Shown: one piece after another, positions 9,290 through 19,917 of the stretch
How the letters are laid out: each line of letters starts with the position of its first letter
How positions within the stretch are numbered: the first letter of the stretch is position 1
Source of the DNA: Phoenix dactylifera
Lineage: Eukaryota; Streptophyta; Magnoliopsida; Arecales; Arecaceae
Assembly (NCBI RefSeq): GCF_009389715.1
Contig: NC_052395.1
Span: 4,278,001 to 4,342,000 of the forward strand
Direction: 5' to 3'
DNA length: 64,000 nt
Translations under genes and position numbers: made by a program
The notes under the pieces: model-generated
The model's input: the letters and a program-made list of their open reading frames with translations, nothing else
The model's database searches: none
Told to the model about the DNA's origin: nothing

Positions 9290-10840
9290 CTATGGTCTCC
9301 TCGAGGATGTAGCTCCTCCTCTCGAGGATGTATCTCCTCCTCTCGAGGATGTGGCTCCTCCTCTCGAGGATGTGGCTCCTCCTCTCGAGGATGTGTCTCC
9401 TCGAGGCATGCGCTCCACGAGTGATTGGACCGCATTGGTGACGTTCTCGAGCTGGCGAATGATGGCCTGGATGGCCCTGCTCTGTGTCGTATCCAGCTCG
9501 AGCACCAACTTCTGCAGTCCGTCCAGCTTGTCGATGAGCACATTCGACAAGCGCTCGGCCCCCGCGGTAGTGGTGGACATGTCACGGCCGATGTCATCCC
9601 GCATCTGTCGAGTGGTGCTCGTGACCTCACCGATGCTATGGAACTGGGCCTGCATCAAGGTCCTCATGTTGTATATCTCTTGCCGCACCTCAGCCGTCAT
9701 GTCAGTCACGGCTGTCAGGGAAGGAACCAACGCGGAAGATGTGGGCGCAGGAGAGGGAGTAGGCAACGAACCTCGGAGCTCCCGAAGCAACTCATCCCTC
9801 AGATCTCGGACTATCTCCTGCCGCAGCTCCCGGAGCTGCTCAGGATCAATGCGGACCTCCATGGGTGGTGGAGCCGAGGAGGAGGGTCCGGCGGAAGTGG
9901 TAGGAGCAGAAGTGGGTGGAAAGTCTGGTACATCAGGAAAGTCAGAATCGGGCTCAGGACTGGGGGAAGGTCTGGTGGTCTGTGTGGTGATGGATGACTT
10001 CCTAACCCAAATCCCCTCTCTCTTCCGAAACCCCATCCTGTGTAGGGTCCCTGCACGCGTGCGATCAGTCCATCGCAATGCGCGAAAGGGTTCCCCCTCA
10101 GGGATAGGAATCTCGTACTCCCTAAATAATAATGTGAAGACCATGCCGTAGGGTAGGGTGAGCCTAGGTCTGTCTAGTGGCTCACACATGTATCGATATA
10201 TGGGTTTGGGGAAGTTGATTGGGGTGTCATGAAGCATATAGAACATGAGAGCTAGGTCTCTCTCAGATACAAAGTCAAATCTCCCGGTCTTAGGGAAGAT
10301 GGACCTAGACAATATACTCAAGAGGATCCGCATCTCAATCGGTAGTGAGCTAGCGGATACCTCGTCTATGGGTGACTGGGGTGGATGCCCTAGAACGGCC
10401 GTAAGGGCCTCAACCCTGTCCTCAGGGTGTGTGGGAGCCACCCCTACTAGTGGAAGGTGGAGGATGTGGGCAATAAGATCCTCCGTAACGAACAGAGGGA
10501 CACCGGCTACTGTGCCCTCGATACCCCCATCTCTCCGATGGACGGTACCGTAGAACTCCCTAATGAGCCCTGGATATGTGGGGAGATCTAAGGTGAGGAA
10601 GTACTCTAAGCCCTGGGCCCTGAGTCTATCACCTATAGTGAACCCTTCCCGGGAGAGATAGTCGAAGTCGACATATCTCCCGGTGGTGACGGCCTTCCCG
10701 GCTAATGGCCTCGCGGGAACCGCCCTAGGCGGGGAACGAGCCGGAGGTTGTGGCCTCGCGGGATCGTGCCGAGCCTTGGAGCGCCGCTCGGGACCGGCCT
10801 CGGGTCGGGACCTCTTCCGGACTATGGTCTTACGCGGCAT
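9290..10840 (-). CDS. Extra Copia ORF between pol and 3' LTR (516 aa)
   Basis: An uninterrupted 516-codon ORF, in the same sense as gag and pol, sits between pol and the polypurine tract, where SIRE-type elements carry an additional ORF. Residues 1-45 are very basic and proline-rich. About 55-275 look globular (motifs REFYGTVHR, GVPLFVTEDLIAHILHLPL, FDFVSERDLALMFYML) and remind me of the putative plant transposon protein domain found in many plant repeat ORFs; I cannot confirm this without a profile search. About 275-325 are Pro/Ser-rich, about 325-480 are predicted coiled coil (EQLRELRQEIVRDLRDELL), and the tail is a GATSSRG repeat. There is no signal peptide or membrane segment, so it is not an obvious envelope protein. 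Function unknown. Confidence 0.75.
   Translation of the reverse strand: MPRKTIVRKRSRPEAGPERRSKARHDPARPQPPARSPPRAVPARPLAGKAVTTGRYVDFDYLSREGFTIGDRLRAQGLEYFLTLDLPTYPGLIREFYGTVHRRDGGIEGTVAGVPLFVTEDLIAHILHLPLVGVAPTHPEDRVEALTAVLGHPPQSPIDEVSASSLPIEMRILLSILSRSIFPKTGRFDFVSERDLALMFYMLHDTPINFPKPIYRYMCEPLDRPRLTLPYGMVFTLLFREYEIPIPEGEPFRALRWTDRTRAGTLHRMGFRKREGIWVRKSSITTQTTRPSPSPEPDSDFPDVPDFPPTSAPTTSAGPSSSAPPPMEVRIDPEQLRELRQEIVRDLRDELLRELRGSLPTPSPAPTSSALVPSLTAVTDMTAEVRQEIYNMRTLMQAQFHSIGEVTSTTRQMRDDIGRDMSTTTAGAERLSNVLIDKLDGLQKLVLELDTTQSRAIQAIIRQLENVTNAVQSLVERMPRGDTSSRGGATSSRGGATSSRGGDTSSRGGATSSRRP
9297..9414 (-). repeat. 21-bp minisatellite encoding GATSSRG repeats
   Basis: About five units of CTCGAGGATGTGGCTCCTCCT with small changes form the 3' end of the extra ORF and keep the frame because 21 is divisible by three. 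Confidence 0.85.
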
Positions 10841-11074
10841 AATGACCTAAAATGGGAGGAAAACCTAATGAACGGTGAAGAACCGACGGGAAAGTCTTGG
10901 GGACGACCGGGGACGACCTAGAAAGGGAGGAAAACCCTAGGGGACGGTGAAGGGTCGACGGAAAAAACCTTGGGGACGACCTAGGAGTCGGCTCTAGGGC
11001 TTGTGAACAGTGGCGGCTTGAGAAAGAAGTGTTTTCGAAACGACAAAGTTAGGGTTAAAAAGTCGGATCCCGAC

Positions 11075-11290
11075 TGCGAGTCGACTCCACTGAGTCGCGA
11101 GTCGACTCGACCTCGAGTCGACTCCAGAATATGCGCGAGTCGACTCTCCTTATGCGCCTGTAGACCTCGAGTCGACTCCCGACTATATGTGAGTCGACTC
11201 CCCCTCAGCTGCCATCTCTGCGAGTCGACTCCCGCAAATGCGCGAGTCGACTCTCCCTCAGGAGCCGACTCTGAAACTTACTCGAGTCGT
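11075..11290. repeat. GTCGAC palindromes downstream of pol
   Basis: About ten GAGTCGACTC-type sites lie between the pol stop (11445) and the start of the extra ORF (10840). They match the LTR palindromes and sit in the leader of the extra ORF. Confidence 0.85.
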
Positions 11291-11444
11291 CTCTAACTTT
11301 GGCACGCACCTAAAAATCATGCTACATTCGTGCCAAATGAGGAAAAAACACTACAGTATGATCTGATTTGATGATCAGTGAAAAGAAACTCTATTTTAAC
11401 CACAATCTAATCATCAAAATCAATGAATCTAGTGGAAACTACCA

Positions 11445-12730
11445 CTAGGATGGATCAATCACTCCTAATCCCCTCCTAAGCACACTAAACCTCTCTTCAC
11501 TTAGGGGTTTTGTAAAAATATCTGCTAATTGATCATCAGTACAAACAAATTGGAGTGTCACATCACCATTCAATACATGATCTCTTATGAAGTGATGTCT
11601 TATCTCAATGTGTTTAGTTCTTGAATGCTGAATTGGATTTTTAGTTAGATTAATGGCACTTGTATTATCACAATTAATGGGAATTTTATCTTGTTTAATG
11701 CCATAATCTTCTAGTTGTTGTTTAATCCACAAGATTTGAGCACAACAACTCCCGGCTGCAACATATTCAGCTTCAGCAGTAGACAATGCAACCGAGTTTT
11801 GTTTCTTGCTAAACCATGAGATAAGGTTTTCTCCTAGAAATTGACAAGACCCGCTGGTACTTTTTCTATCAAGCTTACATCCAGCGAAGTCTGAATCTGT
11901 GTATCCTATTAAGTTTAGGCTAGATTCTTTAGAGTACCATAATCCTATATTCTTAGTTCCTATTAAGTATTTAAAAATTCTCTTAACTGCAACTAGATGT
12001 GATTCTTTAGGATTAGCCTGATATCTAGCACACATGCAAACGCTAAACATAATATCAGGTCTACTTGCAGTAAGATACAATAAGGATCCTATCATACCTC
12101 TATACAGTTTCTGATCTACAGATTTACCTGATTCATCTTGGTCTAATTTGCATGATGAGCTCATGGGGGTGCTGATTGACTTGTTTCCCTCCATATCAAA
12201 CTTCTTGAGCATCTCCTTGATATATTTGGCTTGATTGATGAAGATGCCTCCTTCAGACTGTTTGATTTGAAGCCCGAGGAAGTAGTTCAGCTCTCCCATC
12301 ATGCTCATCTCAAATTCACTTTGCATTAAATCAGCAAATTCTTCGCAGAGGCGATTGTTAGTAGCACCGAAAATGATATCATCAACATAAATCTGTACTA
12401 ATAACATATCTTTGTTTTGCTTTTTCAGAAACAGTGTTGTATCTACATTTCCCCTAGAGAATTTATGTTCTAATAGAAATTTGCTAAGCCTCTCATACCA
12501 TGCTCTAGGTGCTTGTTTTAAACCATAAAGTGCTTTGTTCAGTTTATATACATGATTAGGGTATTGATGATTTTTAAAACCAGGAGGTTGTTCTACATAT
12601 ACCTCCTCATTAATATACCCATTTAAAAATGCACTTTTTACATCCATTTGAAATAGTTTGAAGTCCTTAGAGCATGCATACGCTAATAATAATCTAATGG
12701 CCTCAAGTCTAGCTACTGGAGCAAAGGTTT
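11445..12730 (-). CDS. pol: Copia pol, RT and RNase H part (interrupted)
   Basis: The frame is open from the gypsy insertion boundary at 12730 to a stop at 11445. It holds most of the Copia reverse transcriptase (FQMDVKSAFLNG, catalytic YVDD in QIYVDDIIFGAT) followed by RNase H (YTDSDFAGCKLDRKST, ALSTAEAEYVA, KHIEIRHHFIRDHV, LADIFTKPLSEERF). The N-terminal RT residues are on the far side of the insertion and end at 21760. The reading frame resumes exactly across the target duplication. The gene is broken by the insertion and by a frameshift in the integrase portion. Confidence 0.9.
12726..12730. repeat. Target-site duplication GGTTT (left)
   Basis: GGTTT before the nested element matches GGTTT at 21760-21764. 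Confidence 0.9.
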
Positions 12731-14572
12731 TGTTCGTCCGATTCCTGTCTACCTAAAAATATGCTAGACAGATCGTTGTTAGAACCGACGAACAGAAGTT
12801 AAATTTAAATTTCTACTCTTACCTTTCCTACTCGAAGAATAGTGGTTGTAAGAGGTCGATCCACAGGGAGGCGATTGGAGTTGCTTAAAAATAAAAACGT
12901 TCACTCGGATTCAAAATTGATTTTTGAATGATCAAAGGAAAACATTACGTCGGGGATGTTTGAATGATTCTCTGGTCTACTAGAGAATGTTTTCTACTTG
13001 AAAAATAAACAAAAGAAAGAAAAAAAAAACTTTGTAATTGAGAATGTAATGCAGAGTAGCGGTCAAGCAGCAAAGAAAAATATTTAAATAAGATTTTCAG
13101 TACAAATAAAATAAATTGCAGGAATTAAACTGAAACTTAGAACATAGATTGCATAAAAGAAAATTGATGGATTTCATAAAAAGAAAACTGATTACAAATA
13201 AAAGTGGAGATTAGAAGGCTTAATACTCTCCTATTTTGCAAATAAAATAAAAACAAGAAACCTTATTTCCTCTCCCTTTCTCTCCCACGGTGAACTTTCA
13301 ACATAAAACACCGTTTTTTTTTCTTTCTTCTTCCCAAGAACAGAGCATTGCTCTGTTTCTTCTTCTTTGAACCAGCCGAGCTCCCACCTCCTTTGGTTCC
13401 CACCCCAACCGAGCACACCCCCTTCCCTCTTCCTCCTTCTCCTCTTATAGCCGCGGACGGATGCCTGATGCGGAAGGGAGATGGCAGACGCGGTGCGAGA
13501 TCGCGGGGAGGAGTCGATCTTGGCGTGATCCGGGCGCTGTGAGGAGCTGGATGCGGTGATCACGGGCGGAAGCTTCGTGGACGGCTGCTGGGCGGAGGAG
13601 GAGCGATCTTGGCGTGATCCGTGGAGGAGATTGACACGGATGCGGTGGATGCTGATTCGGGAAGCGGTGAGATGCGGTTCCTTGATCACAAACGGAAGGA
13701 GATGCGATGCAGTGGAAGGGCTGAAGCCGGAAGAGCTTGAGATGCGGACGGGCTAGAGACGCGATGGGGACGCGCTGAAGACGCGTTTTTGGCGAGATCT
13801 CTGGGATGCGATCATTGCTGGCACGCTGAAGAAGAAGATCACGGACGGTGAACAGCTGGGGCACTGCGGATTGGGAAGAGGGGAACGCATGGAGGACGCC
13901 ATTCATGGAAGCACGGAAGCGGAAGGTGGGGACGCGCAAGAGGCGGACGGGCGAGGGATTCCCTCTTCTCCCCTGTTCTTCGCACGGGGTGACTTGGAGG
14001 ATGCCGTGGAAGATGGATACGGGGCGCTGGGATCACGGAATGGGCGCACGGCTGGGATTGGGTCGCGGGGATCTCGAATTCGGGAGAGGGGGACGCCGGA
14101 TCGCTGATGTGGATGGGAGCTGGAAGACACCAAGTTCCATCTAATCAGTCATATAGATAAAAAAAATAGTGTGATATGAAATTTGAATTGCAGACGGACG
14201 GACTTAATTCGTCACGGGTCATCTAATCTCAATGGAGGTTAATTGCAAGTCTTTCAAGTTATGGGTCACCCGGCACCTCATAGATATGATATGGCCAAAT
14301 TGGATTTTTCCAAAATTCTTTCCCAAGAGCACAAACAAAATGGACCCGATTCGGATCCGAACCCGACTCGGACCCGACCCGATCTTTAACCGGGTCGGAT
14401 CTGGGAAGGGGTCCTTCTTTAGTCAAATTTGTACTCAATGTGTATTTTATCTCTAATTTATGAAAATCTGTGCCAAACCCAAATATAATATTAATCTAGT
14501 AAATTTATCATTATCGGTTAGCAATAATACTAATTTAGGTGACATATAGGTCGCACTTTTGTGCTCTCATCA
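12731..14572 (-). repeat. 3' LTR of nested gypsy element
   Basis: The 1842-bp LTR has a GC-rich core (about 13440-14110) between AT-rich flanks. ORFs of 60-164 codons occur on both strands of the core in both LTR copies, but their conservation follows from recent LTR identity. The first 8 bases TGTTCGTC are repeated inverted as GACGAACA at 12787-12794. Confidence 0.95.
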
Positions 14573-14590
14573 CACCCCCCAACTAGCTTA
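14573..14590 (-). promoter_or_regulatory. Polypurine tract of nested gypsy element
   Basis: On the minus strand the sequence AGTTGGGGGGTG abuts the 3' LTR, the expected plus-strand priming site. Confidence 0.7.
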
Positions 14591-16029
14591 TTGCTAGTCT
14601 CTAGCAATTCAGTGCGGAAATGATAAAATGAGAGAGCAAAAGTGTTATTTATTATATAAATATCCTAAGATAAATACTCACTTTCGTAGAGCATTACGAT
14701 TGCACTTAGCACGTGCAACAAGCCGTTAAACCCCTAGGTTACCCTAGTGGACGAGTGTTGTCTCGTGAGGGTTTGCAGTGAAGTTACCCACAAACTTCAA
14801 TCCCAAAATAAAATTTGTTTTATGAAATGAAAGTCTAATTTCAAGTACATAACTGATAAAAAGCACACAAGGTTTTAATTACTAAGTAGCCCAATTTCTA
14901 GGTTAGTATGCAATTTAAGTTGAAGTTATTAGGTTTTCCGTTAGGAAGTTGTAAGACTTATTTATACTTGAGTGCTCAGTGAAGTTTGGACCATGCACAA
15001 GCTAAGGTTTTGGATCTCCAAAATATCGCTAATATTAGTAGTTTCCAAGAATTGGTCGAACAAGACCTATTTGCTGATTCAAAATCATCTTTTCTGCAGG
15101 ATTTCGAGAGCTGTGGATGTTTACTTTAATACCTCATGGGCTTTATCTGTAATATTCCAGTTTACTCGAATTTTTACAACGACGGCTTTCACACTATTGT
15201 CTTTCTTAAGGTCAATATACATCTTTTTTTTCAATTTTTTTTTTTGTGTTTTTTTTTTTTGCATTAAAGGGAAATGATAATGTATATATTGTGCACTTGT
15301 ACTCCTGTGATGATTCCTCCATGTAGCGAGCAATTAGTCGACAATTCTCACACCAGTTGGCATGAGGTGTCGGGCATCAAGACTCCCCTACGGACCTATG
15401 CTCGGGTTCCTCATCACAAGCCCGCTGGCCTTTTTACAATAGGTAGCCCTTTTCGATGTACCTGACTAAATCCACCAATTATTTTTTTTTTTTTTTGGAT
15501 CAGAAAAAGATGGTTCATCAGGATTCGAGGTTGCTACCATATTCTCAACACAATGTCGAACCTATACCTTAGAAAATGCAGGTCAGATGTGTTGTGAAAT
15601 TCAAAGCACTAATTAGCTTACAACTCACTAAAAGAAACTTAATAAAAAGAACTCACTTTGCACTACTTCCAACTAGTCATCGGGCTCTTAGATTTTATAT
15701 ACCTTGTGTGTTGTATTTATTTATTTTTTTTTTAATTTTTTTTTAATTTCCAAAAAAAAAAAAATTTATATAAAATTCCAAATGCTTAAAAATACCCCCA
15801 AACCTAAATCTAACATTGTCCTCAATGTTAAAGAAAAATTAAAGCAGTAAGAGGACAGAGGAGAAGTTACCTGATATGGATAGGTAAATTGAAAATTGGG
15901 GCAAAATCTCCCAAACCTGCATGTTAGTAATTTTTTTTTTTTATAGAAGATATTCATATGTTGAGTTGCCTCCCAAGAGCGCTAAGTTTTATGTCTTCAG
16001 CCAGACAAAAATGTAAATCTCCTTTTTTT
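14591..16029 (-). other. Noncoding 3' interior where RT and integrase would lie
   Basis: This stretch between the gag-protease stop and the 3' LTR is AT-rich, with T runs near 15230, 15480 and 15720. I find no RT, RNase H or integrase motifs on either strand. A full Athila-type element would have several kilobases of pol here. Confidence 0.7.
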
Positions 16030-18621
16030 TCAACCATTATCTAAGAATAGTTTTGGAAGAGTCCGATGAAGAACTGTCGGCTGATGACGATCTATGCTCA
16101 TAAGGGGAACAGAACTAAGAGGCGCATGCTTGACCCCTTCCTCGGAATGGGCAAAGTAAGCTTCTAAAGGGTCCTTATTATAAGTTTGTAAGAAAGTCTC
16201 CTGAACCAGACTTTCAATCATGTCAACTTCAATTTCTTTGTCGTCTAGTGGTTGTTTACTTAGGTTGAAGACATTAAGCTCGACTTTCATGTTGCCAAAA
16301 GATAACTTCAGCATCCCATTTCGACAGTTGATCACAGCATTTGCTGTAGCTAAGAAAGGTCTACCTAAAATTATAGGTGTGTGACTGTCTGGATGTATTG
16401 CAGGTTCAGTCTCAAGGATAACGAAGTCCACAGGATAGTAAAACTCATCTACTTTCACTATTACATCCTCTACAATCCCCTTGGGGTACTTCACTGTCCT
16501 ATCTGCCAAGGAAAGGGTAATATTTGTAGGCTTTAATTCCCCCAAACCTAATTTTTGGTACACATAGTAGGGAAGTAGGTTTACACTGGCTCCTAAATCT
16601 AATAGAGCTCTCTGGATGATCGTCTCTCCTATTTTTATTTCAATAGTTGGGCAACCAGGGTCTTTGAATTTCGGGGCAATCTGTTGTTGAATGAGAGATG
16701 AGGCTTGTGCAGCCATAACAGCTTGTCTAGGAATACTGGTTTTTCTTTTGACCGTGGTGAGGTCTTTCAAGAATTTTGTATAGGAGGGAATTTGTCTTAT
16801 GGCATCGAGAAAAGGTATATTTATTTGAACAGTTTTAAAGACTTCCATGATTTCATCAAAGTTAGATTGTTTCTTGGAGTCCTGAAGTCTACTGGGAAAG
16901 GGAACCTTGGGTTTGTATGTTTCTATGGGTTCTTCCCTTTTTTCTGGTTTGTCCTGTTCTTGACCCCTCTTCTGAATAGGGTTCTTATCGGATTCAGTTT
17001 TATTTTCTTTTTCATATTCAGGAAGTTGAACTTTATTGTCCACTTGCTTGCCAGACCTTAAAGTGGTAATTGCCTGGACTTCATAGGTCGGATTTCCATT
17101 AGAATTGATTTGATACTGACCTTGATTCTGTTGCCTACTAGGGTTAGGCACTGGCTGACTGGGCAATTCACCTTTCTTCCTATCCCCTAGAGAGTTGGCT
17201 ATTTGGCTCAGACTAACCTCAAGTTTTGCAATCGCTTGCGCATGGAATTGGTTAGTCTGGGTTTGAGCCATGTTGGTCTGTTGTTGTTGTTGGATGAAGT
17301 CTTGTTGATGCTTCATCATGTTAGCCATCATGGCTTCCAATGATGTAGTTTGCTGAGGGATAGGGGCACTATAAGTAGGGATAGGTGGAGCCAATGATTG
17401 GTTTATTTGTGATGGACCTATCCTGGAAAAATTCTTCTGAAAACCTGGTGGACCACCTTGATGCTGAATAGGTTCATTTTGCTTGTATGAGAAATTTGGA
17501 TGGAACCTATTATCAGGGTGGTAAACTGGGCTGAATGAATTGGGAGTGGGCTTCTTGAAGGCACTATATGAGTTTAGAGCATTTGCCTGCTCAGCCTTAA
17601 TGTTGGGTAAAGTAGGACAGCACTCCACTAGATGCTCAGAACTATTACACAAGATACATAAACTATGTGGCTCGTGATCCACTTTCATGATGGGATTTAA
17701 CTCTTTGTATGAACTCGAGCTTGTGGAAACAGTGAAAGCATCAAACTTTTTGCTTAAGTTGTTCATTCCAGTCACCAGATTGGACATGACATTTTTGAGT
17801 TCTGGGTCTGCCTTCATTTCATAATTACCTGATTTTCTAGACCCGAACTCATCTCTATTTATTTCCTCACCATAGCTACTCCAATTTTGGGCGTTCTCGG
17901 CTAAGTCAACAAGAAATTCATAGGCTTGATCCGGGGTTTGGTTCATGAACCTACCCTTGTGCATGGATTCGATCATGTTTCTATGTGCTGGAGGTAGTCC
18001 TTTGTAAAAGAAATGTACTAGATCAGCCTTGTCAAGCCCATGGTGCGGGCACTTGACCAAAAGATCATGGAATCTTTCCCAAAGTTGAGAAAATTCCTCC
18101 TCAGATTTTTCTCTAAAAGTTCTGATGGCATCCTTAATTTTTTCAGTCTTCACCATGGGATAGAACTTAGCCATGAACTTCCTAGATAGTTGTTCCCATG
18201 ATGTGATGGAATTTGAAGCTAGGGAATACAGCCATGCAGCAGCATGATCCTCTAAAGTCATGGGAAATAACCTTAATTTAATACCCTCTTCATCTAAATT
18301 TTGATTTCTAAACGTTTGATAGATTGTCAAAAATTTGTTTAGATGAATGTAGGGTTGTTCACTCTCGAACCCATGAAACTTGGGTAACATGTTTATTGTT
18401 GCAGCCCGAATCTCGAATTGGGCTGCATTATTAATTGGTAATACTATGCAAGTAGGGGGACTAGCGGATGCGGGTGCAAACAATTCATTCAGGGTTCTAA
18501 TATGTTCACCCATTGTAGAGATCGACGGTTGGTTTACAGTTCGCAGGTTATGATGAAAAGTTTTGTCAATCTCAGGATCAAATGGGGTTAATTTATCCCT
18601 TAATGATCTTCTACCATGCAT
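16030..18621 (-). CDS. gag: Gag-protease polyprotein, Athila-like gypsy (863 aa)
   Basis: An intact 863-codon ORF. The N-terminal half is a Retrotrans_gag-type capsid region (about residues 75-230; motifs ATINMLPKFHGFESEQPY, LTLEDHAAAWLYSL-like PMTLEDHAAAWLYSL, WEQLSRKFMAKFYP, FYKGLPPAHRNMI). A CCHC knuckle CILCNSSEHLVECC lies near residue 320. The middle is Gln/Pro-rich. The C-terminal third carries a retroviral-type aspartic protease with DLGA in ALLDLGASVNLLP and the second motif ILGRPFLATANAVI. DLGA instead of DTGA is common in plant Tat/Athila elements. The ORF stops soon after the protease, with no RT. Gag forms the cytoplasmic virus-like particle and the protease processes it. Strand and frame agree with the primer site. 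Confidence 0.9.
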   Translation of the reverse strand: MHGRRSLRDKLTPFDPEIDKTFHHNLRTVNQPSISTMGEHIRTLNELFAPASASPPTCIVLPINNAAQFEIRAATINMLPKFHGFESEQPYIHLNKFLTIYQTFRNQNLDEEGIKLRLFPMTLEDHAAAWLYSLASNSITSWEQLSRKFMAKFYPMVKTEKIKDAIRTFREKSEEEFSQLWERFHDLLVKCPHHGLDKADLVHFFYKGLPPAHRNMIESMHKGRFMNQTPDQAYEFLVDLAENAQNWSSYGEEINRDEFGSRKSGNYEMKADPELKNVMSNLVTGMNNLSKKFDAFTVSTSSSSYKELNPIMKVDHEPHSLCILCNSSEHLVECCPTLPNIKAEQANALNSYSAFKKPTPNSFSPVYHPDNRFHPNFSYKQNEPIQHQGGPPGFQKNFSRIGPSQINQSLAPPIPTYSAPIPQQTTSLEAMMANMMKHQQDFIQQQQQTNMAQTQTNQFHAQAIAKLEVSLSQIANSLGDRKKGELPSQPVPNPSRQQNQGQYQINSNGNPTYEVQAITTLRSGKQVDNKVQLPEYEKENKTESDKNPIQKRGQEQDKPEKREEPIETYKPKVPFPSRLQDSKKQSNFDEIMEVFKTVQINIPFLDAIRQIPSYTKFLKDLTTVKRKTSIPRQAVMAAQASSLIQQQIAPKFKDPGCPTIEIKIGETIIQRALLDLGASVNLLPYYVYQKLGLGELKPTNITLSLADRTVKYPKGIVEDVIVKVDEFYYPVDFVILETEPAIHPDSHTPIILGRPFLATANAVINCRNGMLKLSFGNMKVELNVFNLSKQPLDDKEIEVDMIESLVQETFLQTYNKDPLEAYFAHSEEGVKHAPLSSVPLMSIDRHQPTVLHRTLPKLFLDNG

Positions 18622-19397
18622 ACATTATCAATAACTTAATTAGACTCGACTCCTAAACGAAATCCTAAAAGAGAAGAGAAGGGCTAGACACAGATGACCA
18701 CAATCAACACCACATAACAATTTGACCCTATTAGTCTTAGAGCTAAGTGAGGTTTAGTAGCTTCTTAAATCTAGTTGCACAGAGACTTATCAGGTTAAAA
18801 AGTTCCTGAAATTCTCTCTAGATTAGACAGCTCCTAATCTCCCTTTCAGATTAAGCTTGAGCTTACCAGTTAAGTGATCCAGTAACCAGTGACCAGGAAA
18901 GTCCCGGGGTGTGCGGTGGTGCCAGAAGGGATACACCGATACCACAATACCCGTAACAGTTCTCACTGTTGTAAAACTTTCCTAGACATCACCAATTACT
19001 AAATCCTCACTGGAGTGGCTTTCAGCCGCTTCTTTCCAAGAGCCTAATTGAGCTCGAAAACCCTAAGGCCAACGTCTAATTTGATTTTAATTTAATTTGG
19101 CTTAGGATAAGTATGCAAGGTGGTGATTTTTGGGCTAAGGACAGGTAATGACTTCCCGACCTTATCTTTTTAATGGGTTTTGCCCTTAATTACTTTATGC
19201 AAATGCTTAATACTAAATGCAGCAAATAATCAATATTTTTTTAAAGTTTATGCAATGTCATTAGGTTGTACTGATTAAATGAGCAAGCAATTTTTTTATT
19301 TTTATTTTTCTTAATTTTTTTTTAATTTTATGTTGTTTTTTTTTAATTTTTAATATAGGAATAACTTGAATGTAAACTAAAACTAATCCTTATGCGT

Positions 19398-19488
19398 CAG
19401 TCAATCTCCGAATGCCCGTTGAATAAGCTCTGGAGATTACTCCGTGAGGAGCCCCAATAGAGGTATGATCACCTCGGGGGATTGCACC
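19398..19488 (-). other. Structured leader motif shared with Copia element
   Basis: It matches 8903-8991 of the Copia element. On the minus strand it contains GAGG/CCTC, CCCC/GGGG, CTCC/GGAG and AATCTCC/GGAGATT pairings in sequence, consistent with a compact RNA fold in the gypsy 5' leader. Confidence 0.75.
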
Positions 19489-19562
19489 CTATCAATTACT
19501 AGCAAAAATAATATATATATATATATATATATTTTAAATTTTTATTTTTAATTTACTTAACT

Positions 19563-19595
<33 letters not shown>

Positions 19596-19894
19596 CAAAT
19601 TTCGAATCACAGAATTCAAATTTTGAATTTAAATTTTTTGAATTTTTGAATTTTGGAAATTTTTCAATTTTTTTTTTTACTTTTTTAGAAAACTTTAAAT
19701 TTCGAATTTCAAATTTCAGAATAACTAATAAAAAAAACTTATAATAACTAATAATAACTACAAAATTACTTAACTAAAAATAATCAAAATAAGAAAAATT
19801 AATAAAAATAAAAACTTACTACCGGAGTGCGTTCACTCCGGGTATCCAAAATCTGATTTGATCTTCATGATCGTTCTTGCTTCTCGATTTGCCT

Positions 19895-19911
19895 CCCCGG
19901 CAACGGCGCCA
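19895..19911 (-). promoter_or_regulatory. Primer-binding site of nested gypsy element
   Basis: On the minus strand TGGCGCCGTTGCCGGGG lies six bases downstream of the 5' LTR end. This is the primer type typical of Athila-lineage elements, reported as complementary to tRNA-Asp (from memory). Confidence 0.85.
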
Positions 19912-19917
19912 AAATTC

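Larger units (their letters stand above)
18622..19917 (-). other. 5' leader of nested gypsy element
   Basis: Noncoding leader between the primer site and gag. It contains the shared structured motif (19398-19488), an (AT)n run near 19511 and long low-complexity A/T stretches at 19550-19820. Confidence 0.6.

Noticed and set aside
9290..10840. Reading the third ORF as an envelope gene
   Set aside because: No signal peptide, membrane span or fusion-like segment; only position resembles SIRE env-like ORFs.
13445..13939. 164-codon ORF and several others in the GC-rich LTR core, repeated at 20632-21126
   Set aside because: Lie within recently duplicated LTRs, occur on both strands, and show no known domain; identity follows from LTR age.
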